Assembly: GCF_001278075.1 (NCBI RefSeq) | Contig: NZ_CP011340.1 | Coordinates: forward strand, 124,001 to 188,000 | DNA: 64,000 nt | Source of the DNA: Streptomyces pristinaespiralis | Lineage (GTDB): Bacteria; Actinomycetota; Actinomycetes; Streptomycetales; Streptomycetaceae | Reading direction: 5' to 3' | Shown: positions 16,936 to 26,903 of the stretch, piece after piece | How positions within the stretch are numbered: the first letter of the stretch is position 1 | Layout of the letters: every line of letters starts with the position of its first letter | Notes under the pieces: generated by a model | What the model saw: the letters and a program-made list of their open reading frames with translations, nothing else | Database searches by the model: none | Told to the model about the DNA's origin: nothing | Position numbers and translations under genes: made by a program

Positions 16936-17679
16936 ATGCGTGTTGCGGTAGCGGGCGGTACCGGCCTGGCCGGGCGGCACGTCGTCGGGGAGCTGCGCGC
17001 CGCCGGGCACGAGCCCGTGGTGCTGGCCCGTTCCAAGGGCGTGGACGTCACCACGGGCCAGGGTCTCGCCGAGGCCCTGGCCGGTGTCGAGGCGGTGATC
17101 GACGTGACCAACGCGGCGACGCTCAGCCGCCGGAAGGCCGTGGCGTTCTTCGAGGCGGCGTCGCGCCATCTGCTCGCGGCCGGGGAACGGGCCGGCGTGC
17201 GCCACCACGTGGTGCTGTCGATCGTGGGCATCGAGCGGGTCGGCCACGGCTACTACCAGGGCAAGATCCGCCAGGAGCAGGTCGTGGCGGGCGGCCCGGT
17301 CCCGTGGACGGTGCTGCGGACGACGCAGTTCCACGAGTTCGCCGACCAGCTCCTCGACGGCATGCCCGGCCCGCTGGCGGTGATCCCGCGCATGCGCGTC
17401 CAGCCGGTCGGGGTCCGGGAGGTGGCCCGCGCCCTGACCGGGCTGGCCGAGGGGCCCGCGCAGGGCATGGCCCCGGAGTTGGCGGGCCCCCGCGAGGAGT
17501 GGCTCCTCGACATGGTCCGCCGCCTGCTCCCCACCCGCCCGGAACGCCGCTTCGTGCTGCCGGTCCGCTACCCGGGAGCGGCGGGCCGCGCGATGGCGGG
17601 CGGCGGCCTGCTCCCCACGGGGCCGGGGCCGCGGGGTATGCAGACGTTCGACGCATGGCTGGCGGACGAGCGCGGCTGA
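16936..17679 (+). CDS. NAD(P)-binding protein of the atypical SDR/NmrA type
   Basis: The 247-residue protein starts MRVAVAGGTGLAGRHVVGEL, the glycine-rich dinucleotide loop of atypical short-chain dehydrogenases. It continues with HHVVLSIVGIERVGHGYYQGKI, in which Tyr and Lys take the usual SDR positions, and WTVLRTTQFHEF. Such proteins reduce or bind redox cofactors, with no assigned substrate. ATG 16936 follows GGAGAGATCGC. It is in the same direction as the methyltransferase, 141 bp away across a hexanucleotide repeat. Confidence 0.85.
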   Translation: MRVAVAGGTGLAGRHVVGELRAAGHEPVVLARSKGVDVTTGQGLAEALAGVEAVIDVTNAATLSRRKAVAFFEAASRHLLAAGERAGVRHHVVLSIVGIERVGHGYYQGKIRQEQVVAGGPVPWTVLRTTQFHEFADQLLDGMPGPLAVIPRMRVQPVGVREVARALTGLAEGPAQGMAPELAGPREEWLLDMVRRLLPTRPERRFVLPVRYPGAAGRAMAGGGLLPTGPGPRGMQTFDAWLADERG

Positions 17680-17734
17680 CCGGCCGCCCGGCGGCCGGCG
17701 GCCGCGCCGGGCGGGGTGTCAGGTGACCGCCGCG

Positions 17735-18345
17735 GGCGGGAGGTCCGGGCGGGGCCCGGTATCCCCTGGGGGGCCGCCCCGGCAGGTTTCAGGGTGGCCG
17801 CCCAGGGCGCGGGTGCGCGAGGCCACGCGGCAGGCGGGTCCGGCGGCGTGCCCGGCGGCGTGTCCGGCGGGGCGTCAGGTGGTGGCCGGGCCGGGCGGCC
17901 GGTGGGCCGGTCGGGCTCGGCCCGGTATCGCCCGGGGGGCCGCCCCGGAGAGGGTCGCCCCGGCAGGTGTCAGGGTGGCCGCCCCGGGCGCGGGTGCGCG
18001 AGGCCACGCGGCAGGCGCGCCCGGCGGCGCGCCCGGCGGCGTGTCCGGCGGGGCGTCAGGTGGTGGCCGGGCCGGGCGGCCGGTGGGCCGGTCGGGCTCG
18101 GCCCGGTATCGCCCGGGGGGCCGCCCCGGAGAGGGTCGCCCCGGCAGGTGCCAGGGTGGCCGCCCGGGGCGCGGGTGCGCGAGGCCACGCGGCAGGCGGG
18201 TCCGGCGGCGTGCCCGGCGGCGTGTCCGGCGGGGTGTCAGGGTGGCCGCCGCAGGCGGGAGGTCCGGCGGGGCGTCAGGTGGTGGCCGGGCCGGGCGGCC
18301 GGTGGGTCGGTCGGGCGCGGGACCGGGATCGCCCGGCGGGCCGCG
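17735..18345. repeat. 181-bp tandem repeat array (about three copies plus a degenerate fourth)
   Basis: The segment GCGCGAGGCCACGCGGCAGG recurs at 17815, 17996 and 18177, exactly 181 bp apart, and the surrounding DNA repeats with it. The unit is over 80 % GC. Because 181 is not a multiple of three the array cannot encode a protein repeat in one frame, although long open frames appear by composition. It fills the gap between the SDR gene and the end of sodF. Confidence 0.9.
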
Positions 18346-18414
18346 CCCGGCGGGGTGGGCGACGGGCCTCTCGGGCTCGTCGCCCACCGCACCCGGGCGC
18401 GGCCCGCGCTGAGG

Positions 18415-19023
18415 TCAGGCGCCGGACGCTGCCGCGTAACGCGCGGCGACGTCCTCCCAGTTGACCAGGTCCCACAGCTTGGTGACGTAGTCGGGGCGGA
18501 CGTTCTTGTACTGCAGGTAGTAGGCGTGCTCCCAGGCGTCGAAGACCAGCAGCGGGGTGCTGCCCTGGCCCACGTTGCCGTGGTGGTCGTAGACCTGTTC
18601 GACGATCAGGCGGCGGCCGAGCGGCTCCCAGGCCAGTACGCCCCAGCCGGAACCCTGTACCGAGGTGGTGGCGACCGTCAGCTGCTTCCTGAACGCCTCG
18701 AAGCCGCCGAGGTGTTCGTCGATGGCGTCGGCGAGCGCGCCCTCGGGGCGGTCGCCGCCGTCCGGGGAGAGGTTCTGCCAGAAGATCGAGTGCAGGGCGT
18801 GCCCGGAGAGGTTGAAGGCGAAGGTCTTCTCCAGACCCACCAGGCCGGTGGGGGTGATCAGGTCCTTCTCCCGGGCCTCGGCGAGCTGCTCCAGGGTGTC
18901 GTTGGCGCCCTTGACGTAGGCGGCGTGGTGCTTGGCGTGGTGCAGCTCCAGGATCTCCGGCGTGATGGCCGGGGCGAGCGCGGAGTAGTCGTACGGCAGG
19001 TCGGGAAGCGCGTAGGTGCCCAT
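18415..19023 (-). CDS. sodF: Iron superoxide dismutase (SodF)
   Basis: The 202-residue protein is a standard Fe/Mn-type dismutase: first metal ligand in [17 protein letters not shown], second in [13 protein letters not shown], then [13 protein letters not shown] with the Asp and His ligands. It converts superoxide to oxygen and peroxide in the cytosol. In Streptomyces the iron enzyme is made when nickel is scarce, under the repressor Nur. A Nur-type box lies 58 bp upstream of the start (19081-19097), which supports both the family and the iron assignment. The gene abuts the 181-bp repeat array at its 3' end. Confidence 0.95.
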   Translation of the reverse strand: MGTYALPDLPYDYSALAPAITPEILELHHAKHHAAYVKGANDTLEQLAEAREKDLITPTGLVGLEKTFAFNLSGHALHSIFWQNLSPDGGDRPEGALADAIDEHLGGFEAFRKQLTVATTSVQGSGWGVLAWEPLGRRLIVEQVYDHHGNVGQGSTPLLVFDAWEHAYYLQYKNVRPDYVTKLWDLVNWEDVAARYAAASGA

Positions 19024-19080
19024 CAGGCACGTCCCCTTTCGTTTCCGTGTGGGTGATCGTCCGGGGACAGCCAACCTCTA

Positions 19081-19097
19081 TTGCACATTACTTGCAA
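19081..19097. promoter_or_regulatory. Nur-type operator upstream of sodF
   Basis: The sequence TTGCAC-N5-TTGCAA lies 58-74 bp upstream of the sodF start, in the promoter region. It fits the published Nur consensus, as I recall it (tTGCaa-N5-ttGCAA). Nickel-bound Nur would repress sodF here when the nickel enzyme is available. Confidence 0.8.
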
Positions 19098-19382
19098 CAA
19101 CCTATGTGATGCAGGAACATGGCCGGGGGGCGGGGTCGGCACGTCAGCTTTCGGCGGTGCGGCATTCGAGGTGCTGCCGTTCCTCCCGAGAGGTGATCGT
19201 CTTCTCACCGGCGCCCGCCGGACCACCGGCCCCGCTCCCCCGGCCGGCGCGACCTGAGACCGACCACGGGTCCGCCGAGCGGCCGAGGCGAGCGCGCGGA
19301 GTTGCCGCTCACGGCCGATGGCCGGCAAGGGGGCGGCCTGAAGGATGGAACACGTCGGAACACCAACTCCCGGGAGACCAAC

Positions 19383-20075
19383 GTGTTTCATCCGTCACCA
19401 CGCAGGACAGCGGCCGTACTGACCGCGGCCGTCGCAGTGCTCGCCGTGAGCGGCACCTCCAGTGCCTCCGGCACGTCGGGTGCCTCGGGGGCCTCGAGTG
19501 CGTCGGGTGCCTCGGGTGCCGCCGGTGCCCCTGCCGAGCGTCGTGGAACGCCGGCGTACGCGAGTGTCACCGGGGGCGCGGATTTCGTGCTGCCCTACCA
19601 CCAGGACGAAGACGTCCGCTCGTTCAGCTTCGACGCGGTCGCCGCTCCGTACAGCCGGCCGCTGCCCGGGATACCCACGGGCCTTCCCACCGACGCCCGG
19701 GGAACGGTCAGGATCTCGCACTACTCGGCCGAACGGGACGTCACCTACACGGCCGAGGGACGGGTGGACTGTCTGGTCACCGGTCCCCGCTCGGCGACGC
19801 TGACGGCGGTCATCACCAAGGTGGGTCCCGGCGGGCCGCTCGACATCGGTCTGAGGCTCGGATTCAGCGTGTACGACGGAGGAAAGGGCGGCAAGAACCG
19901 CTCCGGCGACCGTGTGGGCTTCTCGTGGAACGGTGTGAATCTGCTGCCGGACGGCGCGGGCGGCCCCGAGGACGCCCCCGTCGGCACCTGCATGGCGCCG
20001 GCCCCGTACGCCCCGGTGACCAGGGGCGACTACACGGTCGTGCACGCCGAACTGCCGCCCCCGCCACAGCCCTGA
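19383..20075 (+). CDS. Secreted protein of unknown function
   Basis: The 230-residue protein has a Sec-type signal peptide (positively charged start, hydrophobic AAVLTAAVAVLAVSG core), then a low-complexity Gly/Ala/Ser stretch made of GTSGASGASSASG-like repeats, then a soluble domain with only two Cys (VDCLVTG and GTCMAP), probably one disulfide. The body is rich in beta-strand-forming residues. The GTG start at 19383 is preferred because the signal peptide begins directly there. I do not recognise the domain. Confidence 0.7.
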   Translation: MFHPSPRRTAAVLTAAVAVLAVSGTSSASGTSGASGASSASGASGAAGAPAERRGTPAYASVTGGADFVLPYHQDEDVRSFSFDAVAAPYSRPLPGIPTGLPTDARGTVRISHYSAERDVTYTAEGRVDCLVTGPRSATLTAVITKVGPGGPLDIGLRLGFSVYDGGKGGKNRSGDRVGFSWNGVNLLPDGAGGPEDAPVGTCMAPAPYAPVTRGDYTVVHAELPPPPQP

Positions 20076-20164
20076 CCTCCGGCGCGGCCCGGCCCCGGCA
20101 CGGGGCCTCCTCCCCCGCACCGGGCGCCATCGTGCACGCCGGGACCGGCGGCGTGGCGGGTGGG

Positions 20165-21622
20165 TCAGGGAGCGATGCCGATGCCGTCGATCCGGCTCCA
20201 GGCCTGCTCCTCGGCGAAGGTCATGGCGGGCCAGTCCAGCCCGCCCGGCCGGGGCCTGATCCGTGAGGCGTACGGGGCCGGGCTGAAGTCCGGGTCGTAG
20301 AAGCAGCCGGTGCCGTAAGCGCGGTCGAACGCGGGACAGGACGCCGCGATCGACCGCGGGGAAGGCTTGCGGCCGGTGCGGACCCAGGTGTCCAGGGAGG
20401 AGACGGCGCTCGCGTACTCGGAGTCGCTCAGCTCGCTGTGCTCGCTCTCCCTGGTGAAGGTCTGCACGAGGTGACCGTCCCTGCGGGCCCCCTCGAGGGT
20501 GGCTCGGTAGGCGGCCTCGTGCTCGACGAACGCGGTGGGGTCGTCGATCGCGTGCAGGGTGAGCACCGGGACGTGGACGCGGCCGGTGAGATCACTGTCG
20601 TACGAAAGATCGCGCCGGGCGGCCGGGTCGGCGGAGAAACGCTCGACGCCGGCGTTGAGCGCCTTGTCGTCGTGCGAGCCGGAGTACCGGACGCCCTTGT
20701 TGCTGAAGGGATTACGGCCGCCGAGACGGCCCAGCACGATGTCACGGAAGGTGAACGTCGCGAACCGCAGATGCGACTCCAGTGTGCGCTCGGGGATGCG
20801 CGTGACGGCCAGGATGTCGTCGAGGTTGCGCTGCTGCAGGGCGGTGCGCTCCTGCGGCGCGGACGCGTAGCCGGTGCACTCCTGCAGGCGGGCACGCAGG
20901 CCGGCCGTCGTCATCGTCGAGCCGGCCCGCAGCCCCTCCCACAGCGGGTACCGGGGCTCGGTGGGGCGGGGATGGTTTTGGCAGTAGTACTGGTAGACCA
21001 CGCGCAGGTCGACGCGGTAGTCGTAGCCGCGGGTGCCGCCCGCGAGGACGCCGTTGGTGAGCAGGGCGCCGTCGTACGGGCCGTGGTGCCCGCCGTAGAC
21101 CTCGACCACCTTGGCGGCGACGTTGCCGCCCCAGGACTGGCCGTGCACGTAGGTCCGCTGCGGTCGGCCGAACGTGTCGACGAACAGGCGGCGTACGTTC
21201 TCGGTGTCGGCGGCGGCCATCCGTGTGCCGTAGCCGCCCCGCCGGTAGGAGGAGCCGGCCCAGGCGTAACCCTCGTCCACCATGACGGCCCAGCGCTGGA
21301 GGTCCTCACCGCTGCGGCCGGGGTCGGAGGCGTCGCCGAGGTCGGGGCCGCCGTGGGCGTGCACGACGAGGGAACCGTTCCACCGGGCGGGTATCGCGAA
21401 CGTGTAGTGAGCCCCGTTGGCGTCCTGTCCGGAGTAGCAGGTGGCCTTCTCCGCCAGTTCGGCGGGACACACGGCGGGTGCCGGGCCGTCGCCGTCCGCC
21501 TGCGCGGCGGGGGCCGCGCCGACCGCGCCGCCGATCAGCCCGAGGAGACAGGCCGCGATTCCCGCGGCGCGGCGCCGGCGGGACACCGGCCGTCGGGAGG
21601 TGCGTGTTTCTGACCTGTTCAA
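20165..21622 (-). CDS. Secreted alpha/beta hydrolase
   Basis: The 485-residue precursor has an N-terminal Arg-rich region and a hydrophobic IAACLLGLIGGAVGAAPAAQA signal. The mature part shows the hydrolase fold: LVVHAHGGPDLG as oxyanion strand, the elbow HGQSWGGN with catalytic Ser, an Asp-containing HAIDDPTAF and a final active-site candidate ESEHSELSDSEY. Four Cys may form two disulfides. The reaction is probably an esterase, lipase or peptidase of the tripeptidyl type, but I cannot decide. The start TTG 21622 is the frame's own; an internal start closer to the signal peptide is possible. It diverges from the 183-aa gene at 21815. Confidence 0.75.
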   Translation of the reverse strand: MNRSETRTSRRPVSRRRRAAGIAACLLGLIGGAVGAAPAAQADGDGPAPAVCPAELAEKATCYSGQDANGAHYTFAIPARWNGSLVVHAHGGPDLGDASDPGRSGEDLQRWAVMVDEGYAWAGSSYRRGGYGTRMAAADTENVRRLFVDTFGRPQRTYVHGQSWGGNVAAKVVEVYGGHHGPYDGALLTNGVLAGGTRGYDYRVDLRVVYQYYCQNHPRPTEPRYPLWEGLRAGSTMTTAGLRARLQECTGYASAPQERTALQQRNLDDILAVTRIPERTLESHLRFATFTFRDIVLGRLGGRNPFSNKGVRYSGSHDDKALNAGVERFSADPAARRDLSYDSDLTGRVHVPVLTLHAIDDPTAFVEHEAAYRATLEGARRDGHLVQTFTRESEHSELSDSEYASAVSSLDTWVRTGRKPSPRSIAASCPAFDRAYGTGCFYDPDFSPAPYASRIRPRPGGLDWPAMTFAEEQAWSRIDGIGIAP

Positions 21623-21762
21623 GGCGGCTCCTCGTCCTCGCGGGCGCGCATCGGTGCGTCGTCGGCGCTGATGCTAGGGAGACAGGGGCCGGGAAACCAT
21701 GCGGCTGATCTTTGCGTTCATATTGTTCGCCGACCGCTGCTCGAACAGCTCGGACCGTTCGC

Positions 21763-21798
21763 GCTGTTCGCGCTGTTCGCGCTGTTCGCGCTGTTCGC
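21763..21798. repeat. Nine-base tandem repeat GCTGTTCGC x4
   Basis: Four perfect copies of GCTGTTCGC stand directly before the ribosome site (GGAAAGGATG) of the 21815 gene and lie in its probable promoter/leader. A copy change here would shift promoter spacing or leader length. Confidence 0.85.
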
Positions 21799-21814
21799 CG
21801 GAAAGGATGTGGGG

Positions 21815-22366
21815 ATGGCATCGGGCACGAGCACCGGCACGGGCCGGGAGGATCAGGAGCCCGGACTCGGCACGTGGAGCTTCGAACGGCTCCACGCGAT
21901 GGCCGTGAACGAGCACGGCAGGCACCTCGAGGCAGTACGTATCGTCGCGCAGGGCCGTGCCTATGACGACGACCGGCCCGCGGAGGCCCGCCTGCGGTGG
22001 GCCAAGCTCTCCCTGCTGGCGAACCGGCGTGCGCATGGTGACGGTCTTGAAGACCGGACACGCGCGGCCACGCAGGACTTCACGCTCCGGATGTGGATCA
22101 TCGACCATCTCGGTCCCGACGACGACGATCCCGACCGGAGCCCGGACGCGTTGGCGTCCGACACGCTCGGGACATTGCGTCTCACGCCCTCGCAGGCCGG
22201 TGCGCTCGGTGACCGCTGGCGTGAACTGCCCATCGAGCAGCTCCGCGAGCTGCGGCGGCACAAGAACCTGACGGCCCATCTGGCAGACCTCGTCGGCCGG
22301 ACGGGGCCCGGTCCGACGCGTGATCTCCTCCTGGCCTGGGACGGGGTCCGGCACCGGCTGCCCTGA
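21815..22366 (+). CDS. Hypothetical protein (183 aa)
   Basis: The 183-residue protein is hydrophilic and largely helical, with a WSFERLHAMAVNEHGRHLEAVRIV segment and a run of Asp residues in GPDDDDPDRSPDAL. No signal peptide or membrane segment is seen. ATG 21815 is preferred because a clear ribosome site (GGAAAGGATGTGGGG) precedes it; the upstream 48 codons are repeats. It converges with the methyltransferase gene at 22400. I do not recognise the family. Confidence 0.65.
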   Translation: MASGTSTGTGREDQEPGLGTWSFERLHAMAVNEHGRHLEAVRIVAQGRAYDDDRPAEARLRWAKLSLLANRRAHGDGLEDRTRAATQDFTLRMWIIDHLGPDDDDPDRSPDALASDTLGTLRLTPSQAGALGDRWRELPIEQLRELRRHKNLTAHLADLVGRTGPGPTRDLLLAWDGVRHRLP

Positions 22367-22399
22367 GACAGGCAACCGCCCCGGCGTCGTCCGTCCGCG

Positions 22400-23083
22400 T
22401 CAACAGGCGGTCGTGCCCCCGGCGTTCGGGAGCTCGGGCTTTTGGGCGAGGAAGGTGGCGATGGTTCTCTTCGTTCCTTCGTCGGGCGCCTGCAGCAGGC
22501 GTGCGGTGACCACGAGGCCGGCCGCCTCCAGCAGTTCGGCGAGCCGGTCCGGCGGCGTCAGGTAGGACCCGTAGGACACCGGGCGGCCGCCGTACGCCTG
22601 TGTCGGACGCAGATGCTCACCGGATCCCACCGGGCCGGCCATCATCAGGAGGCCCCCGGGTGCCAGCGTGCGGCGGAATTCGCCGAACACGACCTGCAGC
22701 AGTTCCGGTGGCGTGTGGTGGACGGAGTAGTAGGCGAGGATGCCGCCGAGTTCGTCGTCGCCGATCGCCGGCGCGGTCATCGACCCGACGGTGAAACGCA
22801 GCTCCGGGTACGCCTGCCGGGCCAGTCCGACCATCGCGGGCGACAGGTCGATGCCGAACGCGGGCACCCCCAGCTCCGCCAGGTGCGCCGTCACCCGGCC
22901 GGGACCGCATCCCATGTCCGCGACGGCCCCGCGGCCGGCCGTCCGCACGGCCTCGGCGAACGCCGCGAGCATGGCGCGGGACAGCGGGTCCAACTCGGCC
23001 GGGAACTTGACCCGTCGGGCGTATTCGGCGGCGACGGAGTCGTACGACTCCCGGACGTCGGCGAGGTAGGAGAGGTCGGTCAC
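22400..23083 (-). CDS. SAM-dependent methyltransferase (UbiE/Methyltransf_11-like)
   Basis: The product (about 227 aa) has the SAM motif VADMGCGPGRVTAHL, the acidic GIDLSPAMVGLAR, and a post-motif GGILAYYSVHHTPPELL, with FRRTLAPGGLLMMAG closing the fold. Such enzymes methylate O, N or C atoms of metabolites. A start at GTG 23083 gives a normal N-terminus (VTDLSYLADVRESYDSVAAEYA); the frame is open to ATG 23143. It is divergent from rox, with the rifampin-associated element between them. Confidence 0.85.
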   Translation of the reverse strand: MTDLSYLADVRESYDSVAAEYARRVKFPAELDPLSRAMLAAFAEAVRTAGRGAVADMGCGPGRVTAHLAELGVPAFGIDLSPAMVGLARQAYPELRFTVGSMTAPAIGDDELGGILAYYSVHHTPPELLQVVFGEFRRTLAPGGLLMMAGPVGSGEHLRPTQAYGGRPVSYGSYLTPPDRLAELLEAAGLVVTARLLQAPDEGTKRTIATFLAQKPELPNAGGTTAC

Positions 23084-23236
23084 CGGCGTGACTCTAGAGG
23101 GCGGGCGGCGTGCCGAGGGCCTTGAGGTGGCCTTCACCGACATCGGCTGCTTCGACGTCTCTTTCTGAGCGCCCAGGAAAAGGGAAAGGCAAGGAGGTTA
23201 CCCGCTCCTTGCCACTCTCAACTTATAGCGCCCCGG

Positions 23237-23255
23237 GGGGCTTGCGGCAAGGCCC
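23237..23255. promoter_or_regulatory. Rifampin-associated element (RAE)
   Basis: The 19-base sequence GGGGCTTGCGGCAAGGCCC is the inverted repeat I recall as the rifampin-associated element found upstream of rifamycin-inactivating genes in actinomycetes. It lies 115 bp before the rox start, next to an AT-rich TTATAG that could be a -10 box. It likely makes rox inducible by rifamycins. Confidence 0.85.
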
Positions 23256-23274
23256 GGGGGGTGCCGCAGAATGA

Positions 23275-24837
<1,563 letters not shown>

Positions 24838-25036
24838 GCGCGCGGTCGCGGCCCCGCACGGGCGGGACCGGTCTCGGGCCGGGTCCGGCGCGGGGCCTCC
24901 CGCCCTGGGGTGCCGCGCCGCCACCCCGGGCCGGGTCGGTCACCGTCCGTCGGGGCCGCATCACGGTGCGGTGGACGCGAGGGGGTTCGGAGGCTGGTGG
25001 GGCGCGCGGGGCGGGTGGGGCGAGTGCCGGGAACAA

Positions 25037-25229
25037 CCCGGGATGGTTTACCGTTCACATGTATGTGGTCGCGGAGGGGACAGTGTCCCCGGGCCTCACC
25101 TGCAGCCCATGGGGAAGATCGTTCGGCTGAAGCCCTGTGGAGCCCCTCGCCGAGAGGCGACCGCCCTCCGTGCCCACCCTGTACCGATCCCGGCTGGTCC
25201 CCCCCGTCCAGCCGGGATCTTCCTTTTCC
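25037..25229 (+). ncRNA. Candidate structured non-coding RNA with intrinsic terminator
   Basis: Between rox and the GNAT gene there is no ORF of coding quality, but several nested pairings. CACA/TGTG (25056-25067), GGGGAC/GTCCCC near 25077-25091 and TCGCC/GGCGA with a GAGA loop (25147-25160) form hairpins. CCGGGAT at 25038-25044 pairs with ATCCCGG at 25087 plus 100 (25187-25193), closing the whole unit of about 155 nt. The last segment also forms a 12-bp perfect stem (25186-25197 and 25208-25219) with a C-rich loop followed by TTCCTTTT, an intrinsic terminator. The closing helix and the terminator compete for the same strand. Size and closing stem recall 6S-like RNAs, but I cannot assign a family. 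Confidence 0.45.
25186..25229 (+). terminator. Intrinsic terminator with 12-bp perfect stem
   Basis: GATCCCGGCTGG and its exact complement CCAGCCGGGATC flank a ten-base, C-rich loop, and TTCCTTTTCCC follows. It is the strongest hairpin of this intergenic region and ends the candidate ncRNA. Confidence 0.85.
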
Positions 25230-25319
25230 CGGGACGGATCCGCCGCTCCATGGACGACCCGCGCCCCGGTGACGAGGGCCCCGGCGTCGAGCCGGGGCCG
25301 TTCGGGACCGGGCGGTGGG

Positions 25320-25817
25320 TCATGCCGGGGCGGGCGGGGTGAGGGGGCGGGTGAAGCGCAGTGCGGGGTGGCCGTCGAGGACGGTGGTGCCCGTTTCCGT
25401 GAAGCCGTTGCGGGTCAGGACGGTCCGCGAACCGGTGTTGGCGACGGTGGCCGCCGCGTGCAGGGTGTTCAGGCCGTAGGCGGTGGCCGCGAGCGTGCAC
25501 ACCTGCTGGACGGCCGTGGTGGCGAGGCCCTTTCCGGCGGCCTTCTCGGCGACACGGAAGCCGAGTTCGGCGCCGCCGTCCACGAGGTCGACGAGGTTGA
25601 CGCGGCCCACGATCGCACCGGCGTCGTCGACGAGGACGTGGAAGCGGCAGATTCCCGCGGCCTGTTCGGCGAGCAGGGCGGCAAGGCGGGCGGCGAAGTG
25701 GGTGAAGTAGTCGTCGCCGCGGTCGGGGACGTGGGCGGCGAAGTAGGCCCGGTTGTCGCGTTCGAAGGCGAGCAGGGCGTCGGCGTGGCCGGCGTGCAGG
25801 GGTTCGAGGCGGGGCAT
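25320..25817 (-). CDS. GNAT-family N-acetyltransferase
   Basis: A 165-residue acetyltransferase of the RimJ/RimL type: MPRLEPLHAGHADALLAFERDN opening, FHVLVDDAGAIVGRVNL strand, and the acetyl-CoA loop EKAAGKGLATTAVQQVCTLA, then NTGSRTVLTRNGFTETG. It may acetylate a ribosomal protein or an amine. It is a single gene, convergent with the upstream ncRNA, and lies outside the biosynthetic cluster. Confidence 0.88.
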   Translation of the reverse strand: MPRLEPLHAGHADALLAFERDNRAYFAAHVPDRGDDYFTHFAARLAALLAEQAAGICRFHVLVDDAGAIVGRVNLVDLVDGGAELGFRVAEKAAGKGLATTAVQQVCTLAATAYGLNTLHAAATVANTGSRTVLTRNGFTETGTTVLDGHPALRFTRPLTPPAPA

Positions 25818-25904
25818 GGGGGAACGGTACGCGGCCGGGCGCGGGGCCGGGCGGGCGGGTGGGACGCGGCCCGGCCACCCGGTGCGGGGTGGGGGCGGTC
25901 CTGG

Positions 25905-26180
25905 TCACGGCTTGCGGGTGATCCAGCGCTGGAGGGCGGCGTGGGTGGTGTCGTCGAGGGCGCAGAGCGCGTCGATGGCGGCGAGGTCGCCGGGCAGCGG
26001 GGCGATGCCGGCGGTGGTCAGGGCGGCGTGCAGGTCCAGGCGGCGGCGGTCGGCCGGCTCGAGCGGGAGGGGGACGCGCTGGCCGGGCCGGGGCGCGGGC
26101 AGCAGGTAGTCGTCCGTGGCGCCGGGGAAGCGGTAGGGGTCGATGGTGGTGGTCCCGGTGGTGGTGTGCCAGGCGGTCAT
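25905..26180 (-). CDS. Hypothetical protein (91 aa)
   Basis: A small soluble protein begins MTAWHTTTGTTTIDPYRFPGA after a clear ribosome site (GGGAGGCAGAC) upstream of ATG 26180. The C-terminal half (ADRRRLDLHAALTTAGIAPLPGDLAAIDALCALDD) is helical. The longer frame up to 26267 is unlikely because the ribosome site belongs to the internal ATG. No family is recognised. Confidence 0.65.
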   Translation of the reverse strand: MTAWHTTTGTTTIDPYRFPGATDDYLLPAPRPGQRVPLPLEPADRRRLDLHAALTTAGIAPLPGDLAAIDALCALDDTTHAALQRWITRKP

Positions 26181-26407
26181 GTCTGCCTCCCTGAGGGGTG
26201 GTGCGGTGTCTGTGGTGGCAAGGACTGCGCTGCGGCGGCGGCAGTTGCAGTACGGGAGCATTGCCACCCGAATGTCCCCTATGGCATTTCGTCACATGAC
26301 AGTTCGTCACATCAGCGGTCGTGTGACGGACACACCGGCCCGCCCGGCGTGCGGGCGGGCCGGTGCGGCAGGGCGGGGGCCGGTGGGCCGGGGCGTGTCC
26401 GGGTCGG

Positions 26408-26779
26408 TCAGACGATGCAGCGGTGGGGCGAGCCGTTGCCCGACAGGTGGCCGTCCCAGATCCAGCCGGCTCCGGGGACGTAGGACCAGGTGTTCCCGTA
26501 CTCGTTGACGATGAAGCAGCGGACCTCGATCCGGGTGCCCGCCGGGTAGGTCTGGAGGCGGTAGCACTCGCCGTAGGGGCCCATGCGCAGCGGTGCGGCG
26601 TCCAGGGCGGTGTGGGTGGTGGTGTACGGGTTGTCGGCGCGGGCGGGGGCGGCCTGGCTGCAGCGGTCGGCGGGTGCGGCGGTGGCCGTGGTCGTGGCGG
26701 AGACGGTGGCGGTCAGGGCCGCGGCGGTGGCCATGATCGTCGCGGTGGTGCGGTGGCGGACCTGTCGGTGCTGGCGCAT
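26408..26779 (-). CDS. Small secreted SH3-like protein
   Basis: The 123-residue precursor has a Tat- or Sec-like N-terminus (RHRTTATIMATAAALTATVSATTTATAA) and a mature part of about 85 residues with YRLQTYPAGTRIEVRCFIVNEYGNTWSYV, reminiscent of bacterial SH3 domains that bind peptidoglycan. Three Cys are present (DRCSQ, GECYRL, EVRCF) plus one at the very C-terminus (HRCIV). Its role is probably in the wall or in secreted signalling; no enzyme motif is seen. Confidence 0.75.
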   Translation of the reverse strand: MRQHRQVRHRTTATIMATAAALTATVSATTTATAAPADRCSQAAPARADNPYTTTHTALDAAPLRMGPYGECYRLQTYPAGTRIEVRCFIVNEYGNTWSYVPGAGWIWDGHLSGNGSPHRCIV

Positions 26780-26903
26780 GGCGGCTGCCTCCTGCGAGTG
26801 GTTTCCGGTGATGGGCGGTCACCGTGGCACGGGGCACGCGGCCGGTGGGAGGGCCCGGGGTGTCCGGGACGTGTCCCGGACACCCGGGCGGGGCGGGTGC
26901 GGG

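Noticed and set aside
17716..19056. A 446-codon plus-strand frame over the tandem repeat and sodF
   Set aside because: The 181-bp period cannot encode one repeated protein in a single frame, and the second half is antisense to sodF.
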